Source of the DNA: Pyxicephalus adspersus
Taxonomy: Eukaryota > Chordata > Amphibia > Anura > Pyxicephalidae
Reading direction: 5' to 3'
Assembly: GCF_032062135.1 (NCBI RefSeq)
Contig: NC_092859.1
Coordinates: 48,543,363-48,607,362 of the forward strand
Length of the DNA stretch: 64,000 nucleotides
Part shown: positions 15,067 to 27,151 of the stretch, piece after piece
How positions within the stretch are numbered: the first letter of the stretch is position 1
Layout of the letters: each line of letters starts with the position of its first letter
Made by a program: the position numbers and the translations under genes
Notes under the pieces: generated by a model
What the model saw: only the letters and a program-made list of their open reading frames with translations
Told to the model about the DNA's origin: nothing
The model's database searches: none

Positions 15067-15726
15067 TGTTAGGAGATGCCCAGCTGTCTGGCGACTCTGT
15101 GCTGTGCGCCATGGCAGTATGAAACTGTATATTCTGTCCAGCGATGCCATTTGCAGCATCCAGGAAAAATAGGACAGCAGCAGCCCCTGCTTTCCTTTAG
15201 CCGTGCAGCCTGATGTATTTGTGGAATCCCCAGCACCACTCTGTGAGGCTGTGCACAGCTGAAGGGGATTTCAGGGGCAATTCGCTTCTGACTCTGTCCC
15301 GCGCTGCCATTGGCTCCTGGGACTATATAGCCTTTCAGCTCCCAGTCACCAGTACCTGTTGTAGCGTATAGCTGGGCTAATCTGTGTTGGAGATTTATCA
15401 TCTGATTTACTGTTGCTGATCTTGCCTGTTTTTGACATTGACAGTTTATGCTGCCTGGACCAACCTTTTGCCTGTGACCCCGACTCTGCTTGTGTTTTGC
15501 CCTTGTGTACTTCGTTTCTGTTCTGTATTCCGGACTTGGCTCTGTTGGAATCTTGATACTGCTTTATCTGTGGGCTCCTAGCTTGCTGCAAGCCCATCCC
15601 CAGACACCATCCCTTGCGTAGTAACGAGGGGCAACCAAGTGCTGGGTGACATAACCAGTCTCCCGTGGCTGAGTGGGGGCTTACTATAGGTGTCTGGTGG
15701 GGACTGGTCCTGACCAGGGCCTTACA
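15067..15726 (+). mobile_element. Solo LTR with 5-bp target duplication
   Basis: It begins TGTTAGGAGA and ends GGGCCTTACA, so it has TG...CA ends. It is bounded by GAGCC on both sides (15062-15066 and 15727-15731), a perfect 5-bp target duplication typical of LTR-retrotransposon integration. It contains a TATA-like 'CTATATAGCC' at about 15322-15331. No internal region is present, so it arose by LTR-LTR recombination. The partial LTR at 4590-4948 belongs to the same family. The open frames inside it are chance. Confidence 0.85.
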
Positions 15727-15731
15727 GAGCC
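15727..15731. repeat. TSD GAGCC, right
   Basis: Pairs with 15062-15066. Confidence 0.8.
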
Positions 15732-16081
15732 ATTAACAAACAAAACTTCTTATTCTGGGTGCTACATACATCTCACCTAAGATTTTCACTGCCAAGCCAG
15801 GGGATACCTTGTCACAATTTTTATACAAAATAACACTGACACTACACTAAAATAAAGGCATGTCATCAAAGAACATGTTTAAGAAATTATGTACCTTTTT
15901 TTCACTAGTTTTAGCATCATATATTAAAAAAAGTTATTTTTGTAATAGTGAGGTATATTGAAAAACTAATATGTTTTTATCAAGATATATTGTAACTAAA
16001 CAAACAAAAAATCAAACTAGATAAATAGAAACAGAAGGAGTTAGGGGTAAAGTGGGAGGGAAAGCTTAGATTACATATTTA

Positions 16082-16500
16082 GTAAGGATAAAAAAGTCAA
16101 AAGTCCACCAAGTTCAACTACTAAGGGAATAAACTATTATACTACAAACCAGCATATCCCAGAAAAGCAAGAAAGGGGAAAAAAAGCATCCAGCTCTTTC
16201 TTAAAGCATATAGTACTTGCTAAAACTAATTCCTGAGGGGAGCCTATTACCCATTTGCACAGAACTTAATGTGAAAAATACCTTTCTTATGTGAAGATTA
16301 AACTCCTCATTTCCCAAACACAAAGAGTGCACCCTTCTCCTTTGCAACACCCTTAAAGTAAAAAATTATGAAGAGAATTCCTAATTTGTTTTATTCTTTA
16401 TATGCCTATATAAGGTGATTATATCACTCCTTAAATACCTCTCCTCAAGGGAGAATAGATTCAGTTCAGCTAATCTCTCCAAATTGAGTGTTTAATTTGT
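16082..16500 (-). mobile_element. Non-LTR retrotransposon 3' end (decayed RT C-terminus)
   Basis: Read on the minus strand, 16500 to about 16200 gives a decayed LINE C-terminal region: 'ERLAELNLFSLEER', then 'SDIITLY', 'LHIRKVFFTL' and an 'RLPSGI' block. This is the layout seen where vertebrate LINE proteins end (SLE-RR-GD-I--YK, R-GFF-R, WN-LP). It is followed by a FKK/ELDAFF-like end and a 3' tail with 'VVELGG'. The tail resembles the one at 48080-48400. Stops interrupt it. Confidence 0.6.
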
Positions 16501-16572
16501 ATCCATCTGGCCCAGATTTTATAAAAGGTCAGATTTTGGGGTAATAGTATTTTCCTATAGCAGACATATCTA

Positions 16573-16612
16573 AATATATATATATATATATATAATACTT
16601 GAATGAAGAATT

Positions 16613-16649
<37 letters not shown>

Positions 16650-16663
16650 AAAAATATATATTA
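16573..16663. repeat. (AT)n microsatellite, interrupted
   Basis: Two TA-dinucleotide tracts around a unique 'atacttgaatgaagaatttg' spacer. Open frames here with runs of Tyr-Ile are artefacts. Confidence 0.9.
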
Positions 16664-16730
16664 TTAATTTACTGTTACCTGTCACCTTTTGAGTCAGATA
16701 AACTGGTGAGTGCTTGTAATGAGATACATA

Positions 16731-16812
16731 GGGCATGATTTATTAAAGCTCTCCAAGGCTGGAGATGATACACTTTCATCAGTGAAGCTGGGTGATCCAG
16801 CAAACCTAATGT
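16731..16812 (+). repeat. Half copy of a palindromic MITE
   Basis: It starts GGGCATGATTTATTAAAGCT and runs through GGGTGATCCAGCAAACCT. This matches the left half of the element at 49158-49377 closely. The right half is missing. Confidence 0.7.
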
Positions 16813-17960
16813 ATATATACGGGAGATATAATGAGAGACAGTGTGATATCCCTCAGGGAAACTAAAACATTTGCTCTCAGAACATTTGTTGCAGAGCTGT
16901 ATCCTATTCCAAAAGTCTAAGGGGTATAAGCCCATTGGGATCCGATTTTAGTTAGATCAAGGGTTTTGTTACTCAAAATACTATTATCAGGTCTGACATC
17001 TAAAATTTGGAAGGGTCTATTTTTAGGCTAGCTGAATTTATTTTCTTAAAGAAATATTTGAGGAACATTCAAACTTTCATATGTTTTTAGGTAAGGTTGT
17101 AATAAAGGGGTAAAAGGTTTTTTTTTTTTGAGATATGGGTGCAGGATGGGAGTAATGAAGAGGCCAATGGTGGGGATAAAAGGGAAGGTATTGTGTAATA
17201 ATACCCCCCTAAAAATACTTGCTTTTGGAAGGCACATCTTTGTCCATTTAGGCTGCAGATGCCTCGGATGTCAGCACAGCCCTGACAGCTTTGGGCCATG
17301 GGGTTTTGATTCATCAGGTGTCTCTATGTAAACTGCAACACAAGATATGTCCTGGGCAACTAGGTACACTTTATTTACCATCTCACCTTATCCAGCACAA
17401 AAAGAAGCATCATCCACTGATCTGAGTGAAAGCATTATCTTACCATAGTCCTAGCATTCTCCAACCACTTTTCAAAAGTTTATAGAAAGAAAATCAAATA
17501 TTTTAACTGTACGTTTGGCTAATCGAATTGAGTATGACATCCAAGTTTTGTCTTCTCCATCCTCCAATGTCTAATTGGAAAGGGTTTTTAGTGCACCAGG
17601 TGAAATTGTGTGCTGTTCATTAAAATAACCAATTCTGGATTGGTGAACTGTTTCAACCAACTGTTTCCGGTTTCTACGCAGTGATTATAAGAACACCACC
17701 AACCTCCCTTGCGTCTCCACCACAACTACCAACACCACAATTATAGGTGAACCTTTGATAAAAATAGATACAGACTATCTATGATTCCTAAAATTGGCCA
17801 AATAAACCATTGTTAATAAACCTTCTAAACAATATTGGGGAAAACTATTTGTGACAAAGTGACATAGCAGCATTATGACTCAAATTGGTTTAAGACACTA
17901 TTCATTGTTACTTTTTGCACAGAAGAGTTTAAACTTTTTTTTAATCTAAATTCTAATTTA
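16813..17960. other. Intergenic, nothing supported
   Basis: Mixed-composition DNA with a poly-T at 17120-17130. Short open frames on both strands lack any family resemblance. Confidence 0.45.
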
Positions 17961-18263
17961 GGGCCTGATTCATCAAAAAAATGCGCGTACGCTGGACATG
18001 GGCACGGTCGCACTTCCAGCGAGCCGGTTTCCCGCGGTCCAGGGCTGAGTGCGCTCGTACACGCGCCTTCACTGGCAGCCGGATTTCTGCCTTGATAATA
18101 AGCAATAGGGGTCGCGAATCCGCCAATTAAGGTGATTAGATTTCAGCTGCGCGATTAAGGAGGATCTGTTAAGCTGTCAATGGTGAGATCATAGCAATTA
18201 ATTAGCGCACACCTGGAATACGAATGCGCGAGCGAGCTTCCGATTTTGCTTGATGAATCAGCC
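17961..18263. mobile_element. GC-rich MITE with terminal inverted repeats
   Basis: It begins GGGCCTGATTCATCAA and ends TTGATGAATCAGCC, which are inverted repeats of each other. The interior is clearly richer in G, C and CpG (for example CGCGTACGCTGG, CACGCGCC) than the AT-rich flanks. No coding capacity. Flanking TTTA/TTTTA may be a short target duplication. The superfamily is uncertain. Confidence 0.75.
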
Positions 18264-18468
18264 TTTTAGACTTGGATTTATTGACTGTCCCAACTGATGT
18301 TGGTGAAACTGCGAAATGTGGTGCTTTTCTCTTAAGTAAAGTGTAGTGGAGCGTGGTTTGGATCAGTGTTTGGGTGTTTCTAAGTGGGTTGGATAGAGTT
18401 ATACAGTTGGCCCAGCTGTCTGCCAATGTTGCTTGCTCACACACCCCTGTTTAAGTATAGTTCACATT

Positions 18469-18514
18469 TAGCCAAATATCCACAGAAAGTACATTTTCTG
18501 TGGATATTTGGCTA
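18469..18514. repeat. Perfect 20-bp hairpin
   Basis: The arm TAGCCAAATATCCACAGAAA (18469-18488) is followed by a 6-nt spacer and its exact reverse complement (18495-18514). No flanking transposon is recognised. Confidence 0.85.
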
Positions 18515-21500
18515 CAGATCCTAGACCTTGCATGACATATGTAGTCTATTATAGATCATTGTAGTCTGTTACTTGCATCATGTAATTTTTAGTAAAACAA
18601 GTTGATACCAAGTTCAAAGATTTCATTTTTTCAAAAAACATAGAGATAAGAGGAAAGTTCCCTTGAGTTTAGACATTTTTGAACTGCTGTTTTATCAGTA
18701 AAGAAAACTCTTTTTGCTCGGAGGCTCTGATTGCCTGATTAAAACATTGAACTATGCCATTCTGGACATAGTTCTGTAAATGTAAACAGACATTTTTCAT
18801 CATGGATGCAAACAGAGTATGGAAAATGAAAAGTTTTACCTGCTGTTAAAACTGAAATTGAAAATTTTTACTAGAGGGATGCAAAATATGAAAGTTGTGT
18901 TTTTCATATTTTCCAAACACAATTATATTCTATATTGTATTTTTATTTCTGGTCATAAATAAGTTATGTACCATACCACTTTACATTCCCTTTCAAAATC
19001 AGACAGGAACATGACATTGAAGATACCATAGGATTCTTAGTCCTTAAGACTACCAGCACCATATATGCTATGTGATCTATAGCAGCCTGGATGTTTTCAT
19101 AGCAGCTCAGTATAGCATATTCCTAAATCAAGATAATCACATAGCAGAACAACTATGTAACAATACTACCAAATATTGGATACACGTAGGATCAGGTCTT
19201 CCCCAAATAGGGGCATACTTTGCACTTTATAGCTAATAAACCATATGCTAATTAAAGACATAAACCCTATTTACTATGACACACAGTGGCATGTCTTTGT
19301 AGGAAGTCATAAAAATATTACGTGTATACTCAAATATAAAACCTGAACATGCCATTTGAAAAATAATTATGGTTGATACACGGGTCACACCACTAGATGA
19401 TGTTCTGTCCTTATGTAAACTCTTGCTGTTTGAGAGACTATTAGAGTTTGTTCTATGAGAACACAGCGGTATGTACTGGTGGCCAACAATAATGCACACA
19501 AATCATTCGGGAGCAAACGACCCATCATAGCCAGCTCAAAAGTTTAAAATTCTGTAACCTGTACAGATCTCCTCCTCTCTTTTAAATAAAAGTTTTAAAA
19601 ACAACATGTACTTATTCACATTTTGGCATTTTTGTTGAGACAGCTTGGGCAGTCTAAATCCATTTTTGTTTTTGGTTTGCCTCTAATTAAGCTGTAAAAA
19701 CAGGTGATTGTTTTTCATGTAACAATGAGAAAAGTTGCCTATTTGCTGTGATTACTGTTCCAACGTCTGTTTCCCAAAAGCACATTTCCCATAAGCACTT
19801 TTCTTCTTAGTAATTAGCAGTAAGAAGTGTGTGCCCTTTTTATTTTTATCTTGTCTGTCCCCAAATAACAATAGCAGAAAATGACACGTCTATGCACCAT
19901 CCTTCACATCATTACCTTCACTACTTGTGCACTATCATTTTAGAGGGCTATGCTTACAGCAGCTCTATGTAGAAGACAGATGTGCCAGTACTGTAATCTG
20001 TCATTGAATGACTCCGAGCCTGGGCACTTTACCGTCATGCGGGATATACAGACTTGGAATTTGAATTTACTTTGATTTTGAATTCTAACCCAAAAAAGCT
20101 CAAATATGGGTTTGAATCAACTCCAATTGGTACTTTACAACCACCCCCTGTTTTTAGTGTATATTTTGTACACTTTACGTATATAAGTGGCTTATTTGTT
20201 TTCCCCTCTGTAATTTTGGTTTTCAATACCTGTGCACTGCGTTAGCTACCTATTCTTCAGATATAAGTGGGTTCTATAAATGTATTCATCCAACCTTTAC
20301 CCAAAATGCACATATTTTTTATATTAGATTCAGTAACAAAACATATGAATCTAATTTTACCTACAATTAATACATTTTTAGATAAAGCCAAAGTGATAAA
20401 ATTGTGTGAGATTTTGGTAAAAGTTGTCCCCATCTTGTAAAAAAGTATTTATAAATAGGCCTTATGTTGGAAGTGTTTAATTACAACTTAAATGTTATAC
20501 AGGCATGTCTGAAGGCAGCAACTCAATATATCTGAATAAATTCATTTTAAATCTTGATTTTTGACTGAATTACTTTCAGAACGCAACTATTGCTCTCTCA
20601 GTTTCTTTATAGTAAATAAATCTGCAGTTCCTAATCTTTTGACGGTATCGCTTCATCTTCTTTGTGGGCTTTCTTCTTAATTATAATTAAATATATGGGC
20701 ATCTCAAAGACAGAAAAACATATATCTGAATCCATTGATATTTGCTGAATCTGCTCATTTCTGCTTAGCATGGGTTGATAAATGCTTTCCCACAGGAAAA
20801 TGTTTCCTTTTTTCTATATGGGTATAGAACAAACATAGATCAACATTTAATAAATAGGAAAATAAATTACCAGGGGAACGCTGTATAAATAGATATACAA
20901 TCTATAGCATTCTACCGACTGTATACTATAGTTTTTTTCTGCTATTGCAGATCTGGAGTTCAAGCTGTACATGTTTTTTCCCCAAAGACAATAAATTCAG
21001 AATTTAAGCCTGGTTAACAAATTAGGAGTTTTCATCAGGTATTCCATATTATTACTAAAATATTTCTGTCTAAAGAAAATTTTTTCAACATTCTATTTTG
21101 TGTTGTAAAGCCTATTTCTATCCAAAACTTTTTATTTAGAATTAGACATAGGAAAAACTATCTGGTCCCCATGGTTCTAAAGGGGTAGTCACAAAATGGT
21201 ACACCATTATTAGCCCCACAAAATACATTTCTACAGAATTCTGAAAAAAGTCTTATTCATTTCTGAGTGGTAATGAATGTAATTTATACATTCAACGATA
21301 TAATAATATTAATTATAATATTAGCAGCAGAAGAATGGGAAATGTAAAAACACTGCTGCATTACATGCTAGATCAGTGTATTTTAAAATGTATATTTATA
21401 CTTGCATACAGGAAAAAGTGATCTTTTCCCGAGGTATGCTGTCTCATGTGAACAGTATGCGACTTTTACAGGGTACAATCATAGCTGATTTGCTTGATTA

Positions 21501-23775
21501 CTTTATGCTTGACAACTAGCTCAGTGACATGGGAACTACTTACTTTGTTCTGTTTTACCTGGGGAATTGTGGAATGATCACCAGCTTTCCCTCCAGTCCA
21601 GATAGAAACTATTTATAACAATGTCACTATTTTGGATATGCATGCTTTTTTCTGCTTAGGTCTCAACTGCTCCCTGTCTTACAGTAGTTGGCTTTGGAGC
21701 TTGGCCATTCAACATTATGTAATTTGTCTGCAATAAAGAATCTGGAATCAACAAGTCATCAGCCAATATAAGGAGGTTAAGGGTATGCTTAGCTCTTTTC
21801 TTTCCTTTATAGTTTGTCTGTCACCAGTATAAATGAAGAAGACCTGACCGTTGAACACATTGACAATTGAAGCCCCCTTGTTTTAGGTACAGCTGTAACT
21901 TTAACATGGAAAAAAAAAATGAACCATGCACTGTGTCATCAGAATACCTGTTTGATTATTAAAGGTATAGATTGTTACTATACTATTGTAAAATTATAAA
22001 AGGTATACAAAACTAAGTAGCCAAAAAAAAAACAAAAAGGATCATAGCTGATGAATTTCTTTATTACCCTTCAATACAGTGACTGAAAAATAAAAGCAGA
22101 AAGGGTTGAATAATACATTTAAACTGTGGAGTGGTCTATTGCAGGATCACTGCTTTTGTAAAGATATCAGAAGCACATGAATAGTCAATCTGTTTTGTTA
22201 TTATATTAGGTCCCTGCAGGCTGTGTTTTTCTTTTGTGATAGATACTGAAATTCGTAATCATTGTATATAACCCGAGAGCCTGAACTGCTAAAGGTCAGA
22301 GTTTTAGTACAAACATGTTGTGTTATTTTCACTAGAGGCCACTTGCTTTTTCTTATATGTTCGTGTATTTGCCCTTTCCTGGAGAGGCTCATAAAGTATT
22401 GCGGATCAAAAAGAGGAAGGATTATTGCTCAGGCAATTCTTTTTTATGCATGTTCAGTAATAAAATATATTTATAAAGTCCTCTTGGGGATTCTAACTGG
22501 CTAATTGATGCTGTTATTGATTCTTCCATTTCCTTCTACTGTATATCTTTTTATTTTAATGCTGTGTGTCAGTTTACTGGGTTTCTCTTTAGAGCATCAG
22601 TAGTTTTTTTTCTTCCCTGTAACAAGTATCTGGCACTTCCAAAACAGCTAGGATCATTTGTAGGGATTGTGTCAAAGGCAGAAGCAAGCAAAATGCAACT
22701 ACAGGAGTGCATTTTTTTCAAGCACAGTTGGGAAAAAATATATTGTGCTCAAAATGCATTAGTGATGAGCTTGAGACGAGTTTATCAAGCTTCTATGATA
22801 TCTTTAAGTTTGAGGTGTTTTATCAACAGTTGTTACTTGTCAATAAAGATGGATTGCAGCAGAGACATTTTCAAACATGTATAGCACATTAAAAATACTT
22901 GTTTTATCTATGCTGTGTTTTAGTTCTGTATTTTCTTTGACATCAATAAAAAAGGCAGAACACGACATAATAAAACGTGCTATATAAAGAAACATGGAAA
23001 GAAAAACAATTCAAAGATATCTAAAACACCAGGCTATATTGTATTATAAAACTCAATTTAAATTTTAGCATTTAAATTGAGAACACTTCTGAGTGACATG
23101 CAAAACCCAGGTCTGGAATCCCAGCAGAACTGTTGCTGGTTAATCGCTCCAATAGGAGAGGAAAGAAGGAGAAATATATCTGTCCTCCAAGATGACCCCT
23201 TTTGCCATGTCACAATATATCTATATATAGCCTAGACAATCATTAATTTATGGATCAAGCTGTGCTTTGATATGCAAAAAGAAGGAACAGCAGAGTTCGT
23301 CATGGTCATTATAAAGTTACAAGAGGTTACAGAACAACAAAAGACTTCTTCCGCAAGTCATGCAAACCGCCCCCCTCCTCAACCTCTGTCCTTCACAGGA
23401 ATAAGCAGGGAACCCTCGCTCGTATCTAGGAGTCATCCATATGTCAGTCCTTAACTCGGGACTACCTGTATATATCCCTCTCAGGATATTTTTTAAATGT
23501 TGTCTCGAATAAGTAACATGAATTTAGAAGAAATATCATCAAAGTGAAGGAAATTCTTAACTTTGACTAACAAATTTGTCATCATTATGTAATTTATTCT
23601 TTCTTCCTGTTCTGGTGGCCACTCTAAAATTTTAGATTACCCCTAATTTTCTTGGTGTTATAACAAATAAACTGTATGCCTCACAAGTAAGAAAACAGAC
23701 ACAAACCTAAGAGAAGATCTAACCTTTCCAATTTTCATCCAAAGCTATAAGCTTTGTGCCTGTAAATGCACATTA
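18515..23775. other. Intergenic, 5 kb, no gene seen
   Basis: AT-rich sequence. A stretch near 19323-19500 resembles the one at 54484-54740 (ATACTCAA/GAGTATAAAC words and TGTCCT-ATGTAAA), so both may be copies of an old repeat. Short open frames (up to 106 codons at 22564-22884) show no recognisable domain. Confidence 0.45.
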
Positions 23776-24011
23776 GGGTCTGTTCACACATATGAACCAC
23801 CTTTGTATCAAAGCTGATAAAACACGTGAACGCACCGTTTTTGGTAGCACATCACAGTGTTTTGTGTTGGACTGCTTTGCAATGCAAGTGCACTAAGGAG
23901 GAGTGTAAAGATGTTCTTAAAAATGAATGTCTTTGCATCACACAAACACATACACATTACTGTGCATTGCAGTATGTATGTGTGGATGTGCACATATGTG
24001 TAATGGGTCCC
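23776..24011. mobile_element. MITE with imperfect terminal inverted repeats
   Basis: The left end GGGTCTGTTCACACATATG pairs with the right end CACATATGTGTAATGGGTCC when reverse-complemented. Short open frames on both strands within it are by-products of its symmetry. Confidence 0.6.
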
Positions 24012-24476
24012 TAAAGGACATCCGTCATAATATAAAATGTATTATTTATTACAGCCCTTTTTTAGAAATGCTAGTTGTTAGGTTTTTTGCAGATTTAATG
24101 TTCAATTCAAAGAGTTCAGACCAAAAATGAGCATACTGCAAAGGAAAGAAGTACTGGCTTTTTTACTTGAATCAGCTTAGCAACTCTGAAAGGAAGAGGG
24201 GTCAGCATGACAACTAGAAGCTAGTAATTTCAGATGCACGTCGGAATGACAATCTTCACATTTCTCCCATGACAGATTTCCTCTAACAAGAACTAGACTA
24301 CATTTTCTAGTAACAGTCATATAGTTGTGACGTATTCACTTAAATTCACTGGTTATTGCATAATGCCTTTCTTAAACTCTTTAAAATTGTTTTAACAAAA
24401 TTCTAGGACTGTAAGGACAGGCTTTAAATGATAAGAACCCAACAAATAATTGAAAAGCATAGTAGACATAATGATT

Positions 24477-24520
24477 TATTTATTATTTTATTTTTATTTA
24501 TTATTTATTTGTTGTCCACA
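24477..24520. repeat. (TTTA)n-like low complexity
   Basis: Degenerate TTTATT repeats. Confidence 0.8.
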
Positions 24521-24824
24521 AAATAGAAATGACCTTAAAGACAGATTTTTCAGCTACAGATATTAAACTTTAAACAGTATATTGATAAAATGCACAGCAA
24601 CTCAAATCAGAATCAATTTCAAAAAAATACATTGCACAATGCACATAGAATTAAGCAATTTGGCTCAGGTTTGATTTTTTGGTTACAAATTTTATAACTT
24701 TAAAGGCTTTCATCTTGTGTTCTTATGATACAGTACAACATAGATCAATTATTTCTAATGCAAAGGCTTGTTGGTGGCTTGCATATTTATTTATATGAAC
24801 CTGTGCTCAGTTTTAGCAAGGAAG

Positions 24825-24957
24825 TTAAAGCAGTTAAACTTTAGTTCCACAGAACAACAACAATCAGGTTCCTTACTGCATTATTATCTGTACCTTCTGC
24901 AATAAAAGACCTGTCTGGTTGCAATTTTGTAAGTGTAGGGGTTTATTTCCACTTTAA
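24825..24957. mobile_element. TTAA-flanked MITE
   Basis: It begins TTAA-AGCAGTTAAACTT and ends GGGTTTATTTCCACT-TTAA. Its ends resemble those of the element at 60953-61254. TTAA at both borders suggests piggyBac-type insertion, which is an inference. Confidence 0.55.
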
Positions 24958-25210
24958 GGTGCTACCTATATTACCTAGTATTTTTTATGTGCCCCTTTCT
25001 GATTAAGTCAAAGAAGGGCACAGAGGACTTGAAGATACCTTGAAGATAAATGGACATGGATCTTCATCAGGTAATATCTGGATGTTTAGAAAAAAAATCC
25101 TTATTCACCAGCCTTTGAGAAGGTGAATAAACCTAAACTTGCCCTTACTATAGGACTTCTTGTCCTTCGGGTTTCAACATTATCATGCAACTCTTGGGAT
25201 TCAGCTCTAA

Positions 25211-25345
25211 GAGCTCTATTTATAAAGCGGGGAAAAGGACATTCCTTTGTAGGAATCACCCATGGGTATGTGTTTCAATGACAGTAATTGATTCCCACCA
25301 GGGATTGTTTGAGGGAATGTCAGATTCCTTGTTTCATATATAGCC
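25211..25345. repeat. Decayed MITE related to 59935-60075
   Basis: It contains 'ATTTATAAAGCGG' near the left end and 'GAGGGAATGTCAGATTC' near the right end. These words are also found at the ends of the 60-kb palindromic element. Confidence 0.5.
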
Positions 25346-25357
25346 ATAAACATTCAT

Positions 25358-25496
25358 TAAAAGTGGACCTATATTTAGGGATTATGTAAGCCTGTCATGT
25401 GCGTGTCTTAAAACCACAGCTTTACACTGAGGAAAATATAATTTTAAGAATGAGTATATCAATGCTTACATAATTTCTCAGTATAGGTCCTCTTTA
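25358..25496. mobile_element. MITE with inverted ends
   Basis: The left end TAAAAGTGGACCTATA and the GATTATGTAAGC segment recur inverted at the right end (GCTTACATAATTTCTC, TATAGGTCCTCTTTA). No coding capacity. Confidence 0.65.
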
Positions 25497-25887
25497 TGAA
25501 CAAACAGTATGTTACCTTTGTATTGTGGCTTGGTATACCTACCCTCTCAAGGTAAACACACCTTATTTATCTCTAATAAATCCTTACCTATATAGGTACC
25601 TACCTATGGATATAACACACCTACAAATCATGGTCAAATCCTTACAACTTGGTCAAATCCTACTTACCTTATTCCTGTAATTTGCTCTTCAAACATACAC
25701 CCCTAAGGAAGACATCTTTTATTCCACCTACTCCTAGTAACAATTGCTGATGGATGCAAGGACCAATTCTCACACGACTTAGCAGACTTAGCAGACCTAT
25801 ACTCTGTTAGTACACCTCGGAAAAGCTTAAACTACTATATCAAATATTAGGTATGTATATATATACCAACCTTTACCTTTCCAGTCT

Positions 25888-27151
25888 GACCTCTATTTTC
25901 AAACCTCGGATGAGGAACAGGAGGATGATGTCAATGTTAATGAATGTTATGAACCCCAATTTGAAGAGGGTAAGCCACATTTTATAAGCCAATCCGATTT
26001 AGATGATCTAGTAAGGGACCTGTTTTTGTCAAAAGAGAAGTCTGAACTGTTAGCCTCCAGACTAAAGAAGTGGAATTTTATACAAAAAAGGAACGACAAC
26101 TTCACACTTTCGTGATCGTAACACAAAGTTCGCAGGTTATTACAAGCTGGAAAACTGCTGCTCAGTACATGAGTGGTCTGATGATGGAGTTAGGTTGTGA
26201 ATACTTACCACAGCAGTGGAGATTGTTCAAAGACTTGAGCAAAGCAAATTTGAAAGCTGTATTGCTGCATAAAGGTAATACAAAACCTTCTGTTCCTCTT
26301 GCTCATGCTGAGCGAATGAAAGAGACATACGAATCCATGGAGGTTATTTTAAAATTGATTAATTATTCAAGACACAAGTGAAATGTTTGTGGTGACCTGC
26401 ACGTGGTGGCACTCTTTCTCGGCCTGCAATCAGGATATACAAAATATATGTGCTTGCTGTGCCTATGGAACAGTCAGGATGACAGCAACCATTACAAAGT
26501 GAAAGAATGGCCACCCAGACCTGTACACACTGTTGGCCAGTACAATATGAATTAAATATCACTCATTGATCCACAGAAAGTTTATCTTCTGCCACTTCAT
26601 ATTAAACTTCATATGGATTCATGAAAAATGTTGTTGTTGCAATGGATTGTGATGGTATGGGTTTTCAGTAACTAAAGGACAAGTTTGTAAAAGTTATAAC
26701 AGATGCTAAACTGAAAGCAGGCATTTTTGTTGGTCCCCAAATCTGCAATTCTTATGCGTGGTGCCACATTCAGAGACAAACTCAAATCACTTGAACTTGC
26801 TGCTTGGGATTCATTTGTGCTAGTTGCACAAAACTTTCTGAGCAACCAGGGAACTGAAAACCTTCTGAACCTGCTGAACTCGTGAACAACATGCCAACAG
26901 CATACCATCAACTTGGCTGCCAAAAGTCACTTAAAATTCATTTCTTACATTCCCATCTGGACTTCTTCCCACAAAATTTGGGTGATGTGAGTGATGAACA
27001 TGGGGAGAGGTTCCACCAGGGCATTTCTGTTATGTAAACAAGATATCAAAGCCGGTGCAACCCCAACATGATGGGTGACTACTGCTGGTTTCTGCAACAG
27101 GAGACAGTGGAGAGCCGCAAATGCAAAAGCAAGTGCCTGAAACACTTCTAA
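25888..27151 (+). pseudogene. Dead copy of an uncharacterised, repeat-borne gene family
   Basis: Across three frames the + strand encodes a broken protein. The N-terminal part has an acidic stretch and 'DLDDLVRDLFLSKEKSELLA'. Further on are 'EWRLF-DLSKANLKAVLLHKG' and 'VPLAHAERMKETYESM' from a frame open at 26070-26381. The middle has 'FMKNVVVAMD' and 'AKLKAGIFVGPQI'. The C-terminus is well preserved: 'LKIHFLHSHLDFFPQNLG', 'VSDEHGERFHQ', 'MMGDYCWFL' and a basic tail before a stop at 27149-27151. I recognise this block order from predicted proteins scattered in invertebrate and vertebrate genomes, often multicopy. I know of no assigned function. Several stops and frame shifts make this copy non-functional. 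An acceptor-like 'cctttccag' sits just upstream, so an exon of the intact gene may begin near 25888. Confidence 0.75.

Larger units (their letters stand above)
14650..15815 (-). repeat. Unclassified interspersed repeat split by the solo LTR
   Basis: The sequences flanking the solo LTR (14650-15061 and 15732-15815) are richer in GC than their surroundings. On the minus strand they begin 'TTGTGACAAGGTATCCCCTG' and include a TATA-like 'TTTTTATAAAAAG'. This resembles an LTR or a retroelement leader, but I cannot classify it. The minus-strand open frames here (up to 95 codons) show no known domain. Confidence 0.35.

Noticed and set aside
14649..15597. Minus-strand open frames of 65-110 codons as genes
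   Set aside because: They fall in the solo LTR and its host repeat, are not linked by splice signals and have no known motif.
22564..22884. 106-codon plus-strand open frame
   Set aside because: No recognisable domain, no splice or promoter context, and an overlapping alternative frame; consistent with chance.
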